Of a stretch of 64,000 nucleotides of DNA, positions 42,713-51,352 are shown in pieces. The translations under genes were made by a program, and so were the position numbers. Below the pieces are notes generated by a model. It had not been told where the DNA came from, did not search any database, and worked only from the letters and a program-made list of their open reading frames with translations. Source of the stretch: Dinoroseobacter sp039192165. Its GTDB lineage: Bacteria; Pseudomonadota; Alphaproteobacteria; Rhodobacterales; Rhodobacteraceae. Position 1 is the stretch's first letter. Each line of letters begins with the position of its first letter. The DNA lies in assembly GCA_039192165.1 (NCBI GenBank), contig JBCCXD010000004.1, forward strand, positions 1 through 64,000, written 5' to 3'.

Positions 42713-45700
42713 TTAGGAGTAGCGATGGGTACTGTCCAAGCCTGTCCGATATCCATGTAATCTGGTCTCGGAAGCAGGGTAGCGTGGTTCAACATGTCTA
42801 AAAAACGGATCTGTTGCCATGTCGCTCTTTATGGAACGAAGATCGGTCTCGGTAAGGCCGAGGCAGGGTCCGATGAGTGCGTCTATTCTGTCCACGATCG
42901 CTTCAATCGCGGCCTTATGGTCAGTGTCTGTGTACGTGGCGACAATGGAGTTGAACTCATCGCGTTGGGCCTCAGTGGCAGGTACAGGTAGTTTAAGGAG
43001 GTCTTCTCGGCTGATCGTCTCTCCTGCTTTGACGTTCAACGCTGTGGATATGGCTTCGGCCATCTCGCACGATTGAACCTCTATCCAGTCGAAAAGGTAC
43101 TTTGAAACCTGTATCCTGTGGCCCGTTTCCGTCTTCGACCTAACAACTGGGTTAGCTATCTCGATTTTCTCTGCTCCGATTTGGAAACTTTCCGACCATT
43201 CGATCTTCTCTGAGGGGACAGCTTTTATTGCCCCCGTCAGCGTCGGTAGACCTAGCTTGGCCAGCGTGGACTTTAGAGCTGCCTCTGTGTGAAATGCGTT
43301 CTCGCAAGCCGAAATGAGATCTGGGCGAAGTGCCTCAAGTTCATTTTCAACTTCCAAGAGTTTGTCTGACCATGGAAGAAGGCGAAGATTTGTTGGGTAG
43401 ATATGGCTGCGGTTCATGTTCAGGTAAGACATTCGACAGGCTAAGACATAGAAGTACCGGACAACTCGCGAGATAAAAAATATATCAAAAGGAATATTTG
43501 CCGCTTTGGGCTGGGGAACAAAGCAGGTCGCTGTATCTGTGAAGGCGATGGAGTGGGGATCAAATGCAACTGCATTTGGCGACGTGGCGATACAAGCGAC
43601 CGCCCACATCTTCTTTGGAAGTATTTCCTGAAAAGCAAACAGGTATCTGTTCCGTGCCTTGGTGATGTCGATCTCAATGTCTTGAGCATCACCAAAGATG
43701 GCCCCAGAGACGATGTTTTCCGCCTTGTAGATAGTATGCCCCTGACCCCTTGAAGCCCTCTTTTTTTTCCCAGCAAAGACGATGCCACGCGAGATCATCT
43801 CACGCTTCTCCCAATCGAGATGGCCCATTTTTGGCTGCTGTAGCTTCACTGAACCTCGGTCTGAACCCCTTTGCTTGTAGTAATAGGTCTGCAGAACGCT
43901 TTCGAACTTTGGATTGGCCTCCAGTTTTCTCACGATTTTGAGGCGCGCTGGTGTCAAGCGAGTTAGTATGCGTCCGTCCCCCGAGAACAAGTCAGCATAG
44001 TCGACCTTTTGCGGAGGGATGGCCGAAAAATCGAAGCTGGGGCGTTTCACCCCTTCTTCAAAATGGATGCAGTCCTTTGTGGCAAGTTTGATCGCGACGG
44101 TGTCCGGTTTATACCTTGGCGCGTTAAATGCCTTCATACGCTCCCAAAATACCTTTGCGTCTACCGTCGAAGCGTTTTCCAGTCGCCTGTTGATCCAAGT
44201 TCCCAAACGATGTGCTTTGAGTTGGTCTGAGGCCGCCGGATGGTTTCCGACAGGCTCTTCGCCTGAGATTTGTTCGCTTTTCAGAGGTAAACGGGGAGGA
44301 CGCGCCTCTGCAATCAAAAGGATGGGCAATACGTCGGCATCAAACACATGACGCCAGATTAGTTCAAGGTCCACTATCTCGGTAATGGTCCACCGTCCTC
44401 CTGGGCCAAACAAACGGCGGATTTCGGCATTCTCATTTGTCCCGCAAATAGCGAGCGGAAGCACAAATCCCACCTTACCAACGTTAAGCCCATGTCGATC
44501 CGGTTTCTTGCACCAACTGTCGAGCGCCTTGTAGAGAAACAAAGCGTAGAGATTAGCCTCGGCGGAAATACCCTTCCAGCTGTCGTTGATACCCGGCTTA
44601 TCTCTTTTGGATGTGAAATAGTCCTCTGAAGCAGGGTCAAGCTTGCCTGCTCTTTCCGGGCGTACATAGGGAGGGTTACCCACAACACCGCCGTAGCTTA
44701 AAGTGTCAAACTCAGCCCATCTTCCCTGTTGTGCTACATCTAGGTTTGCGCGGACAATGCTGTTTCCCTTGTCCGAAACCGGTATGTCAGGAAAGCCCTT
44801 CGACACAAGTTCGTCCTTGAAGGATAGAGCGTGCCAGAGAAGTTGGATTTGAGCGAGGACGGCTGAAAAGGTATTCAGGTCGTTACCGTAGATGCGTTCT
44901 AGAGCCTCTGTGACTGCCGTATAGCTGCCAAGCCCTTTGTCGACGTCCTCTCCGATGACTTGTTGATAGCGTTCGATCAGGAATGTTCCGCTGCCACAGG
45001 CAGGGTCCAGCACAGTGTCATTCGAGCTAAGGTCCATTGCATCGAGAATGTACCGGGCAACTGACGAGGGCGTGTAGTATTCACCAAATCTCTTCCGCTG
45101 TTTTGCATCGAGAAAGCGGTCATAGACGCCTGTAAGAATGTCCCCCTTTACGGTAGTGAAATCAAAGCGAGACAGCTGATACATCGCCCATTCTATCGCG
45201 TTCGACAGATTGGGGTTATCAGCAAAAAATACCCAATCTAACTCAGTTTCGTCGAATGCTGCGGCATAAACCTTTTCCGCCTTTTCATATGCCATTTGCA
45301 AAAGACGTGTGTAGCCCTGCTCAAAAGTATCTCTCAGACCCTGAAACGCTTGTACGCCGCCATTACAAAGGTAGCGGTGGTCCCCAAAAAACCGATGATC
45401 CTCGAAGAAGCGGATAAGTAGGATACGGGCCAAGACAAGGTTTGCCGTCTCCGTGGCGAACATCTCAAATGTTTGGGCTTCTGATTTTGTCGAAACACGG
45501 GCTTCGAAGCTGGGTAACCCGTCCAGAGCGAGCCGAGAAATACTACCGCGTTTCTTCAGCTCTCTAGACAGCTTGGCGGAGTCTGCAGGGTAGGTCTTGT
45601 TCAGTTCATATGAGGCTGGCGAAGCCGAAATGCGCAGGGTGTAGGGGTCAAACTCTATTGGGCCGTAGACCTTTTCAAACTCGCTCACCAGATCTTTGAT

Positions 45701-46402
45701 GTCATTTATTTCAGAGGCCAACGCTTTTAAGGCAAATAGAGTACTCTCCTGAAGGGCCTTCGTCGTCTGTCTGAGTGATGTGTAGAAATGACGACGAGCT
45801 ACCTTGGTTTTGTTCTTGACGCGCTTGGAAGCATCATCTGCGCAAATAAGGCGATCAGTAGCAATAAGGCTTAGATCACCGTCCCTGAACGCTTTGAGCC
45901 TTTCAGGTACTCCGGCGCGATCATAGGACAGTGCCTCAAAGAGCGACAGAAAAGCTGACTCATCCTCTAGATCACCCGTTGGAAGAACGATGTCGTTCTC
46001 GGGGATGGAATGCTGCGTGAGAGTAGGGCGGGCCACGATCACAGTGGGCTCCACCATCACAAACCATGCTGTATCAGGAGTGATATACTTTGACTTTTCG
46101 GCAAAGATTTCCTCGCGTTGTTCTGCGTCTAGGAACACCCCCCTCTCGTCTTTGGCTTCAACCACGATCCAATCAATCTCTGTTGACGTTCCTTGGGCGT
46201 CAGACAGACCACTGGGTGCGCGACAAGTGACATCGGGACGCCCGGCTGCCCCTGCGATGTCGATGTGAACCTTGTTTTTGGGATAGCCAAGTTGGTCGCA
46301 AAACAAGTCGCGTATTGGGCCATACATGCTAGCCTCTTGACCTTTTGGGGTGGCCACGATGGTGCCGATAGCTTCCAGAAACTGCTTGATTGTCTTCGAC
46401 AT
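42713..46402 (-). CDS. Single-chain (type IIG-like) restriction-modification enzyme
   Basis: 1229 aa. N-terminal PD-(D/E)xK nuclease: Asp57 in GRPDVTCRAP and E82-x-K84 in DWIVVEAKDER. A helical connector leads to an N6-adenine methyltransferase: YYTPSSVARYILD near 442, motif I DPACGSGTFLIE at 466-477 and motif IV NPPY at 576-579 in GGVVGNPPYVRPERAG. The C-terminal ~400 residues should hold the target-recognition domain (LNMNRSHIYPTNLRLLPW). One chain thus cuts and methylates DNA, as in Eco57I-like enzymes. It is transcribed away from the integrase. It could act as defence and as an addiction module stabilising the element; the recognition sequence is unknown. Confidence 0.85.
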   Translation of the reverse strand: MSKTIKQFLEAIGTIVATPKGQEASMYGPIRDLFCDQLGYPKNKVHIDIAGAAGRPDVTCRAPSGLSDAQGTSTEIDWIVVEAKDERGVFLDAEQREEIFAEKSKYITPDTAWFVMVEPTVIVARPTLTQHSIPENDIVLPTGDLEDESAFLSLFEALSYDRAGVPERLKAFRDGDLSLIATDRLICADDASKRVKNKTKVARRHFYTSLRQTTKALQESTLFALKALASEINDIKDLVSEFEKVYGPIEFDPYTLRISASPASYELNKTYPADSAKLSRELKKRGSISRLALDGLPSFEARVSTKSEAQTFEMFATETANLVLARILLIRFFEDHRFFGDHRYLCNGGVQAFQGLRDTFEQGYTRLLQMAYEKAEKVYAAAFDETELDWVFFADNPNLSNAIEWAMYQLSRFDFTTVKGDILTGVYDRFLDAKQRKRFGEYYTPSSVARYILDAMDLSSNDTVLDPACGSGTFLIERYQQVIGEDVDKGLGSYTAVTEALERIYGNDLNTFSAVLAQIQLLWHALSFKDELVSKGFPDIPVSDKGNSIVRANLDVAQQGRWAEFDTLSYGGVVGNPPYVRPERAGKLDPASEDYFTSKRDKPGINDSWKGISAEANLYALFLYKALDSWCKKPDRHGLNVGKVGFVLPLAICGTNENAEIRRLFGPGGRWTITEIVDLELIWRHVFDADVLPILLIAEARPPRLPLKSEQISGEEPVGNHPAASDQLKAHRLGTWINRRLENASTVDAKVFWERMKAFNAPRYKPDTVAIKLATKDCIHFEEGVKRPSFDFSAIPPQKVDYADLFSGDGRILTRLTPARLKIVRKLEANPKFESVLQTYYYKQRGSDRGSVKLQQPKMGHLDWEKREMISRGIVFAGKKKRASRGQGHTIYKAENIVSGAIFGDAQDIEIDITKARNRYLFAFQEILPKKMWAVACIATSPNAVAFDPHSIAFTDTATCFVPQPKAANIPFDIFFISRVVRYFYVLACRMSYLNMNRSHIYPTNLRLLPWSDKLLEVENELEALRPDLISACENAFHTEAALKSTLAKLGLPTLTGAIKAVPSEKIEWSESFQIGAEKIEIANPVVRSKTETGHRIQVSKYLFDWIEVQSCEMAEAISTALNVKAGETISREDLLKLPVPATEAQRDEFNSIVATYTDTDHKAAIEAIVDRIDALIGPCLGLTETDLRSIKSDMATDPFFRHVEPRYPASETRLHGYRTGLDSTHRYS

Positions 46403-47291
46403 TCTATGCTCGCCTAGTTGTCACGAGAATCATAGGCAGCTCCGGCTCTCTACGGCAAGTGCAAGCACATGTCATAGTCAAGTTTATTAATGCTGCGGTG
46501 CAGATGTCTCTTGTGGCAGTAGATCATGAAGCAGGCAACTTTCCATTCGAATAATAATAACAATAAGAATAGTCCTGATTTTTGAATGGATTTCGAAAAA
46601 CCCCGACCCCTCATCGAGTAGTTATACTAAGACTTAATCAGTTTACCATATTGCTTTTTACTTATGATTTTCAATATTTTATGGATTCCACTGCATTAAG
46701 ATGTGACACGTTTGTGTTAGTTACGGGTAGGGTCGTCACTCAGTTGTGCACTGGCAATAAAGTCATATTGAATGAGCGAAACGCAAAAATATCAGTACTA
46801 TAGCATGTACGGCTTTTTGATAAGGCAACAACAAAGTGCTTTAAATGGCTTTGGGCACGTTATTAGGCTTTACGCTTTCAGCGTTCATCAACCCATTGGG
46901 TTTTTCAAAATAAGCTGACACACTAAGAAACTACTTTTCATACTCCTTCATTAACGTTCCCCTTAGAGTCCAAAAGGTCCCTATAGCCGCGTACCTATAA
47001 GTATAGGTTTAACGGGGGAGGCGTTATCACTATAGAGGTCGTTTGGTGCAACAAGTGTGCTTTGAATCGATTCAAAGAACCGCCCACGGACCACCTCAGG
47101 TATGTTGGGACCTGAACTGCTCTAGTTGCCGCTCAGTAAGCAGCTCAGGCGCTCTCAGGGCATATGTACCCACGAAACTATAGGGCATATAATCAGTGTC
47201 TACGTTGTCATAGGTGCTGAGCCTAAAATCTTGGCAATGAAGCGGAACAGATCAACCGAACAGACACTACCGAAATCACAAGGAGATTGAC
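46403..47291. other. AT-rich intergenic region of the element
   Basis: About 0.9 kb with A+T well above the surroundings and no coding frame I trust (a 73-codon frame at 46582-46803 looks random). It must hold the divergent promoters of the R-M gene and the xre/integrase genes, possibly with operators for the Xre protein and integrase arm sites; I could not identify clear ones. Confidence 0.5.
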
Positions 47292-47627
47292 TTGGCGTTA
47301 TCAGATGATCGCAAGCAGAGGTACAAAGACAAACTTGGCGCTGCAATAAAAGCGGCTCGGATAAAGACCGGTTATACCCAGAAGGGTTTGGCCTCCGAAC
47401 TTGGCCTAGAGTACTATACAATGGTGAGCCAGATGGAGCAGGGGCATATCGCTATACCTGCCACCCTTTGGATACCCATAGCCACCGCTCTCGACCTCGA
47501 CCGCGACACGTGGGTTTTGCGCTGCCTGCATGAGTATCAACCAAACGTCTACAAGGCGCTGTTCGGAAGACGGTCTCGAAGCGAGGTAGCATCCGTTCTG
47601 AAGGCCTTGAGACTTGGGCAGATGTAA
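47292..47627 (+). CDS. Xre-family HTH regulator
   Basis: 111 aa from TTG 47292, which is preferred because AGGAG (47281-47285) lies six bases upstream and no ATG fits. HTH_3 pattern: GAAIKAARIKTGYTQKGLAS followed by ELGLEYYTMVSQMEQGHIAI. The rest is helical (VASVLKALRLG). It is probably the control protein of the R-M gene and/or integrase in this element; it lies 82 nt upstream of the integrase on the same strand. Confidence 0.8.
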   Translation: MALSDDRKQRYKDKLGAAIKAARIKTGYTQKGLASELGLEYYTMVSQMEQGHIAIPATLWIPIATALDLDRDTWVLRCLHEYQPNVYKALFGRRSRSEVASVLKALRLGQM

Positions 47628-47709
47628 GTCTCAGGCAAGCGATAATGGTCGCTGTTGCAGCAAACCGCCCCAATAGGATGGAAACCCCCATGACAAACTA
47701 GGAGTAATC

Positions 47710-48741
47710 ATGAATCTCTACGTAAGAGATGGTTCACCATACTGGTGGATGTCATTTTCCATACACGGACAACGCATTCGGGAAAGCACCAAGAGGCCCC
47801 TGTCAGATAAGGCGGGGGCTTCTCGTTTTATGATGTCCGAGTACGAGAAGCGAATGAACCAAGCACAGTTTGGCGAGAAGCCAGATGTCACGGTTCGAGA
47901 GGCAATGGAACTCACGGTTGAGAGCGTCACCGGGAAGACCCAGACCAGCTACGATCTGTCTATGCGGAAATGGCTTGGGATTGGCTTCGATGATGTATGG
48001 TCTCTGCCCCAAGGTTTTATGCTTTCCCGGCTCAGTCAGGACCACCTAGACGCGCACTCACGTAACCGTCTGGCCGAGGGTCTGAAGGCCAACTCCATCA
48101 ACATTGAAATCCGCTTCATCAAGCGGGTAGCGAACCTGAACTCAAGTCGGTTCCTCGTGAACCCTGACCTGAGGTTCCCCCTGCAGAAGGCATTCAAGAA
48201 GACGCGATACCTCTCAGAGCAGGAGGAGGAGACTGTCTTGGACTCTCTGCGTAAGGAAGACACGGAGGGCTACCGCAAGGCTTACGACCTAGGGGTGTTC
48301 CTTCTCGATACGGGCGTACGTCTCAACGAAGCTCTCGGTCTGGACTGGATCGAAATCAACATGAGCGAGTTCGAGATTGAGGTCTACCGGAGCAAGACCG
48401 ACACCCTGTCTCTCGTACCTATTTCAGACAGAGTGGCCGAGATTCTTCAGCGGAGACACAACCAAGAGAAGCCTTTCGAAGGTATGTCTCGTGGTATCCG
48501 CATCCTAAGAAAGACGATCGCGGACAACTGCAATCAGAACCCCAAGATCGTTGCCCGTCGAGGGGCTGCGACACTGCATACCCTCAGGGACACATATGCA
48601 ACCCGGATGCTTGCCCGTGGGGTGAGCTTACAGGAGGTCTCAAAGCTGCTTGGACACTCCAACATTCAACAGACCATGAAGTACGCCCAGTTGGAAGATC
48701 GGGCTGTGGTTAGCAAAGCTAGGAGAGCACTCAATATGTAG
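47710..48741 (+). CDS. Tyrosine recombinase/integrase of the tRNA-Lys element
   Basis: 343 aa. The N-terminal 165 residues contain an arm-binding region (VRDGSPYWWMSFSIHGQRIR) and a core-binding helical domain. Catalytic domain: Arg in DTGVRLNEALGLDW, Lys in YRSKTDTLSLVP, H-x2-R in LHTLRDTYATRM, and HSNIQQTMKYAQLE with the nucleophile Tyr. It recombines the 47-bp att sites. The gene ends 210 bp before attR and is followed by a terminator. AGGAG lies about 5 nt before its ATG. Confidence 0.9.
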   Translation: MNLYVRDGSPYWWMSFSIHGQRIRESTKRPLSDKAGASRFMMSEYEKRMNQAQFGEKPDVTVREAMELTVESVTGKTQTSYDLSMRKWLGIGFDDVWSLPQGFMLSRLSQDHLDAHSRNRLAEGLKANSINIEIRFIKRVANLNSSRFLVNPDLRFPLQKAFKKTRYLSEQEEETVLDSLRKEDTEGYRKAYDLGVFLLDTGVRLNEALGLDWIEINMSEFEIEVYRSKTDTLSLVPISDRVAEILQRRHNQEKPFEGMSRGIRILRKTIADNCNQNPKIVARRGAATLHTLRDTYATRMLARGVSLQEVSKLLGHSNIQQTMKYAQLEDRAVVSKARRALNM

Positions 48742-48776
48742 GTTCCATTTCGACAAAATAGCACATCTGTCCTTCA

Positions 48777-48809
48777 GAGGATCACCCTTAACGGTGGTCC
48801 TCTTTTTTT
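48777..48809 (+). terminator. Rho-independent terminator after integrase
   Basis: Stem GAGGATCACC / GGTGGTCCTC (10 bp with one G-T pair) with a 6-base loop, followed by seven T. It isolates the element from the tRNA gene. Confidence 0.85.
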
Positions 48810-48950
48810 GTCCGTGTGTACGAGGTGTAGCTTGCCTCAATAAGACGACTCGGCATTGCAACTACTAGCAATAGTACGCACGTTATTCGCACGCAGAAGT
48901 ACCTACTATACTTGGCATATTTGCTTAAAGTATTGTTTTATTTTGGAAAA

Positions 48951-48997
48951 AGTGGTGAGCCGTGCAGGATTCGAACCTGCGACCCACTGATTAAAAG
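48951..48997. repeat. attR: 47-bp direct repeat within tRNA-Lys
   Basis: Identical to 42457-42503. It covers the tRNA 3' end through the anticodon stem-loop. Confidence 0.9.
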
Positions 48998-49028
48998 TCA
49001 GTTGCTCTACCAACTGAGCTAACGGCCC
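48953..49028 (-). tRNA. tRNA-Lys (anticodon UUU)
   Basis: 76 nt including encoded CCA. Acceptor GGGCCGT pairs with ACGGCTC (one G-U); D arm TAGCTCAGTTGGTAGAGC; anticodon loop ACTTTTAAT with anticodon TTT; T arm GCAGGTTCGAATCCTGC. Its 3' half is the integration target of the element to its left, and the functional copy is reconstituted here. Confidence 0.95.
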
Positions 49029-49134
49029 ACTCTGGCGGCCCGTTTAGCCAGTGGGCATTAGGCGGTCAAGAGGGCTCAGGCAGAATCTCAAACCCTTCTG
49101 GAAAAAGCCGCAATGGGGGCGTATATGCCCGCCC

Positions 49135-49971
49135 ATGGCCGGAACCGCGAACATATCGTTGCCTTTCTTCAAGATGCACGGACTTGGAAACGACTTTGTC
49201 GTCTTCGATGGCCGGAAGGTCGATATGAGCTTGTCGGAACAGTTTGTCATCGCATTGGCCGATCGTCACCGTGGTGTTGGATTTGATCAGCTGGCCGTTA
49301 TTGGCCCAGGCCAGAACGCAGATGCGCATCTGACCTTTTTCAACGCCGATGGCTCGACCTCGGCAGCGTGCGGAAACGCAACGCGCTGTATCGCGCGGAT
49401 GATAATGCAGGAAAGCGGCAAATCCGCGCTGCGTCTGACCACGGAACGTGGTGTTCTGGCGGCCGAAGACGCCGGCGAAGGAAAGACCAGCGTCAACATG
49501 GGTCAACCGCAAACACTTTGGTCCGAGATTCCGCTTTCAGAGGCGATGAACACACTCGAATTGCCGATAGAAGGCGGGCCGACCGCCACCGGCATGGGTA
49601 ACCCGCATTGCACGTTTATCGTCGAGGATGCCGAGGCGATCCCGTTGGAAAACTTCGGCCCGCGCTATGAGACGCATCCACTGTTTCCCGAGCGCACCAA
49701 TGTGCAGATTGTTCAGGTCTTGGCGCCGAACCACCTGCGGGTTCGGGTTTGGGAACGGGGTGTCGGGATTACGCTGGCCTCTGGTTCGTCCTCCTGTGCG
49801 GCGGCTGTTGCCGCAGCCCGCAGGGGGCTGACAGGAAGACAGGTCACAGTCGCATTGGATGGAGGCGTCCTGGAGATCGAGTGGCGCGAAGACGGAGTTT
49901 GGATGTGTGGCCCGACTATGACCGTGTTTGAAGGAGAGCTGACCGCCCAGTTTATCGAGGCGTTTTCATGA
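49135..49971 (+). CDS. dapF: Diaminopimelate epimerase
   Basis: 278 aa from ATG 49135; earlier in-frame starts give a non-homologous leader. Catalytic Cys pair: AACGNATRC and SGSSSCAAAV. Other signatures: FFKMHGLGNDFVVFDGR, 'GVGFDQLAVI', MGNPHC. It converts LL- to meso-diaminopimelate for lysine and peptidoglycan synthesis. Its stop overlaps the mtaB start (ATGA at 49968-49971), so the two are coupled, a pairing common in Rhodobacterales. Confidence 0.95.
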   Translation: MAGTANISLPFFKMHGLGNDFVVFDGRKVDMSLSEQFVIALADRHRGVGFDQLAVIGPGQNADAHLTFFNADGSTSAACGNATRCIARMIMQESGKSALRLTTERGVLAAEDAGEGKTSVNMGQPQTLWSEIPLSEAMNTLELPIEGGPTATGMGNPHCTFIVEDAEAIPLENFGPRYETHPLFPERTNVQIVQVLAPNHLRVRVWERGVGITLASGSSSCAAAVAAARRGLTGRQVTVALDGGVLEIEWREDGVWMCGPTMTVFEGELTAQFIEAFS

Positions 49972-51218
49972 CTGCGCCCCGACTTACGACACTTGGTTGC
50001 CGGCTTAACGCCTATGAATCCGAAGCGATGCGCGAGATGGCGGGCGCTGCGGGGCTCGAAGATATCCGTATCGTGAACACCTGTGCAGTAACGGCTGAGG
50101 CCGTTCGGAAATCTCGTCAGGAAATTCGCAAACTCCATCGTGAAAACCCGGAAACCCCAATTTTTGTGACCGGCTGTGCCGCGCAGGTCGAGCCGGACAC
50201 ATTTGCCGCGATGCCGGAAGTGACCCGAGTGATCGGCAACAGCGAGAAAATGCAGCCCGACACCTGGGCTTCTTTGGCCCCGGATCTGATTGGCGAAACC
50301 GAGCGTGTGCTCGTGGACGACATCATGTCCGTGCGGGAAACCGCAGGGCATCTGATTGACGGGTTCGGACGCCATCGCGCCTATGTTCAGGTTCAGAATG
50401 GCTGCGACCATCGATGTACATTTTGCATTATACCCTTCGGCCGCGGAAACTCCCGCTCGGTTCCAGCGGGCGTCATTGTCGAACAAATTAAGCGCCTGGT
50501 CGGCAGGGGCTTCAACGAAGTGGTCCTGACCGGCGTCGATCTGACGTCCTGGGGCGCAGATCTTCCATCATCACCGCGCCTTGGCGATCTGGTGATGCGC
50601 ATCCTGCGGCTGGTGCCGGACCTTCCAAGGCTGCGCATCAGTTCGATTGACAGTATCGAAGCTGACGAAAACCTGATGCTGGCCATCGCGACTGAACCGC
50701 GCCTGATGCCGCATCTTCATTTGAGCCTTCAGGCGGGTGATGATCTCGTCCTGAAACGTATGAAACGTCGGCATCTGCGAGACGATGCCATTGCGTTCTG
50801 CGAGGAGGCGCGGCGTCTGCGCCCCAATATGACCTTTGGAGCGGATATCATCGCGGGCTTCCCCACCGAAACAGAGGAAATGTTCGAGAACTCGCTGCGT
50901 TTGATTGAAGACTGTGGTCTGACGTGGTTGCACGTATTCCCTTACAGCCCACGTCGCGGTACGCCCGCCGCACGCATGCCACAGGTTGCGGGACCCCAGA
51001 TCAAGGATCGAGCCGCCCGGCTCCGGGCTGCGGGCGAGGTTCAGGTCACACGACACCTGCAGGCTCAGGTTGGACAGCAGCACAAGGTTCTTCTGGAAAG
51101 CCCGAGACTGGGGCGGACGGAGCAGTTTACCGAAGTGTGCTTTGCGTCCGATCAGCCGGAAGGCAAGATTGTTGCGGCCTCCATCCTGGGGCATGACGGG
51201 CGTCAGCTTGCGGCCTAG
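49968..51218 (+). CDS. mtaB: tRNA t6A37 methylthiotransferase MtaB-like
   Basis: 416 aa. N-terminal MTTase Cys residues in LGCRLNAYES, VNTCAVT and TGCAAQ bind the auxiliary FeS cluster; radical-SAM CxxxCxxC is in GCDHRCTFCIIPFGRG. The C-terminal TRAM-type region is short. It methylthiolates t6A at position 37 of ANN-decoding tRNAs. I prefer MtaB over MiaB because of the start sequence and length. Confidence 0.9.
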   Translation: MTAPRLTTLGCRLNAYESEAMREMAGAAGLEDIRIVNTCAVTAEAVRKSRQEIRKLHRENPETPIFVTGCAAQVEPDTFAAMPEVTRVIGNSEKMQPDTWASLAPDLIGETERVLVDDIMSVRETAGHLIDGFGRHRAYVQVQNGCDHRCTFCIIPFGRGNSRSVPAGVIVEQIKRLVGRGFNEVVLTGVDLTSWGADLPSSPRLGDLVMRILRLVPDLPRLRISSIDSIEADENLMLAIATEPRLMPHLHLSLQAGDDLVLKRMKRRHLRDDAIAFCEEARRLRPNMTFGADIIAGFPTETEEMFENSLRLIEDCGLTWLHVFPYSPRRGTPAARMPQVAGPQIKDRAARLRAAGEVQVTRHLQAQVGQQHKVLLESPRLGRTEQFTEVCFASDQPEGKIVAASILGHDGRQLAA

Positions 51219-51319
51219 CGGGCCGTACACCCGGAGAACGCAGGGATGATTGAGGCGTGTGTGTTCCGGTCAGGAAGAAATAGCGCATGCGTCGACTCTT
51301 ATACGCGACTCATTTATAA

Positions 51320-51334
51320 GAACAAAAAGTGAAC
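51320..51334 (+). promoter_or_regulatory. Alphaproteobacterial SOS box (GAAC-N7-GAAC)
   Basis: GAACAAAAAGTGAAC exactly matches the direct-repeat LexA site of Rhodobacter and related alphaproteobacteria, 18 nt before the TTG start (39 before ATG 51374) of imuB. LexA binding here would repress imuB until DNA damage. Confidence 0.85.
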
Positions 51335-51352
51335 AACTAAGATGTTAGTTTC

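Larger units (their letters stand above)
42457..48997. mobile_element. 6.5-kb integrative element in tRNA-Lys carrying a restriction-modification enzyme
   Basis: The element lies between 47-bp perfect repeats. It contains a tyrosine recombinase next to the tRNA-side end, an Xre-type regulator and one large single-chain R-M enzyme; no transfer, replication or phage structural genes are visible. The 46.4-47.3 kb stretch is clearly AT-richer than the surroundings, which supports recent acquisition. It uses the tRNA 3' end as target and restores it on insertion. It probably needs a helper for transfer. Confidence 0.88.

Noticed and set aside
46582..46803. A 73-codon frame in the AT-rich part of the tRNA-Lys element
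   Set aside because: No ribosome site and random-looking composition; stop codons are rarer here only by chance.
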